Shown here piece by piece: positions 5,730 through 5,966 of a stretch of DNA of 5,966 nucleotides. The notes below the pieces were generated by a model. It searched no databases, was not told the DNA's origin, and was given only the letters and a program-made list of their open reading frames with translations. Source of the stretch: Lachnospiraceae bacterium (GTDB taxonomy: Bacteria; Bacillota; Clostridia; Lachnospirales; Lachnospiraceae); assembly GCA_017615375.1 (NCBI GenBank), contig JAGAAH010000169.1, forward strand, positions 1-5,966, given 5' to 3'. How positions within the stretch are numbered: the first letter of the stretch is position 1; every line of letters begins with the position of its first letter. The translations under genes were made by a program, and so were the position numbers.

Positions 5730-5966
5730 TATTTCTCTCCCTTAAATGAACCATTGGCGATACTTTTAAGATATGCATTGATAAATGGGTCTATATTACC
5801 GTCCAACACGCCGAGAGCATTGGTATTCTCAGCTCCCGTTCTATGATCTTTTACCAGTGTATAAGGTTGCAATACATAAGAGCGTATTTGATTTCCCCAA
5901 CCGTTATCACCTTTTTGCGCCTCAATTGCTCCCTGCTCCGCTCTACGCTTTTGCAATTCTAATTCA
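5729..5966 (-). CDS. prfB: Peptide chain release factor 2, C-terminal part (gene enters from right edge)
   Basis: Release factor 2 recognises UAA and UGA stop codons and triggers peptide release on the ribosome. Only the last 79 residues are in the window. They read [43 protein letters not shown] and end in [20 protein letters not shown]. The ELE-x-QK-x-x-AEQ helix, the GWG-x-QIRSYVL segment, the P-Y-x-x-VKD-x-RTG motif and the D-x-DPFI-x-AYL end are typical of the RF2 C-terminus. The stop-recognition tripeptide, the GGQ motif and the possible programmed frameshift near the start all lie outside the window and cannot be judged. An apparent start at 5956 is only an internal Leu codon (TTG). 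The stop overlaps the next start by one base, so prfB heads, or lies within, the operon that carries the ACT gene and lysC. Confidence 0.95.
   Translation of the reverse strand, partial: ELELQKRRAEQGAIEAQKGDNGWGNQIRSYVLQPYTLVKDHRTGAENTNALGVLDGNIDPFINAYLKSIANGSFKGEK
5737..5743 (-). promoter_or_regulatory. Shine-Dalgarno of the ACT gene, inside the end of prfB
   Basis: AAGGGAG is encoded by the Lys-Gly-Glu codons of the prfB C-terminus (FKGEK), seven bases before the ATG at 5729. With the one-base stop/start overlap this is a classic arrangement for translational coupling. Confidence 0.7.

Noticed and set aside
5729..5956. A separate 75-residue gene starting at 5956
   Set aside because: The start would be a TTG inside a continuing frame whose sequence is the conserved C-terminus of release factor 2. 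It is a truncated prfB, not a small gene.

Overview
The window is an ordinary-looking piece of a moderately AT-rich Firmicutes chromosome. The aspartate kinase has a clostridial look (SLNAFQVPM segment, NKYGDITT-like loop, MTYTSEIRI in the last ACT domain). Together with the YcxB, DUF4190-like and DUF975 membrane proteins and strong Shine-Dalgarno sites, this points to a Clostridia member, most likely Lachnospiraceae. The taxon is inferred from remembered family sequences, not from a search. No mobile element, CRISPR array, tRNA or rRNA is visible.

Layout from left to right. (1) A minus-strand pair: tex (530..2674), encoding the S1-domain RNA-binding protein Tex, followed by a YcxB-like membrane protein that runs off the left edge (1..523). 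Its Shine-Dalgarno lies inside the last codons of tex. (2) A 142-base divergent intergenic region (2675..2816). It holds a near-consensus tex promoter (TTGAGA-17-TATAAT), an extended -10 promoter for the plus-strand genes, and a small palindrome over the tex -35. (3) A plus-strand pair of membrane proteins of unknown function: a 121-residue DUF4190-like protein (2817..3182) and a 280-residue DUF975 protein (3193..4035), 10 bases apart. (4) A strong hairpin terminator (4048..4073) between convergent genes, probably working in both directions. (5) A tightly packed minus-strand run: the end of prfB (release factor 2, entering from the right edge), a UPF0735/PheB-like ACT-domain protein (5292..5729), and lysC aspartate kinase (4087..5286).

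The lysC run links the first enzyme of the aspartate-family amino acid pathway with a stand-alone ACT protein and a translation termination factor. The best observation is a strong internal Shine-Dalgarno (4562..4569) just before an in-frame GTG at the catalytic/regulatory boundary of lysC. It suggests that the separate beta subunit known from Bacillus aspartokinase II is also made here. All four gene-gene junctions place the downstream Shine-Dalgarno in or over the end of the upstream gene, which suggests translational coupling throughout. I found no convincing new system. The more interesting signals are regulatory: the nested lysC start, the altered first ACT effector loop, and the divergent promoter with its palindrome.
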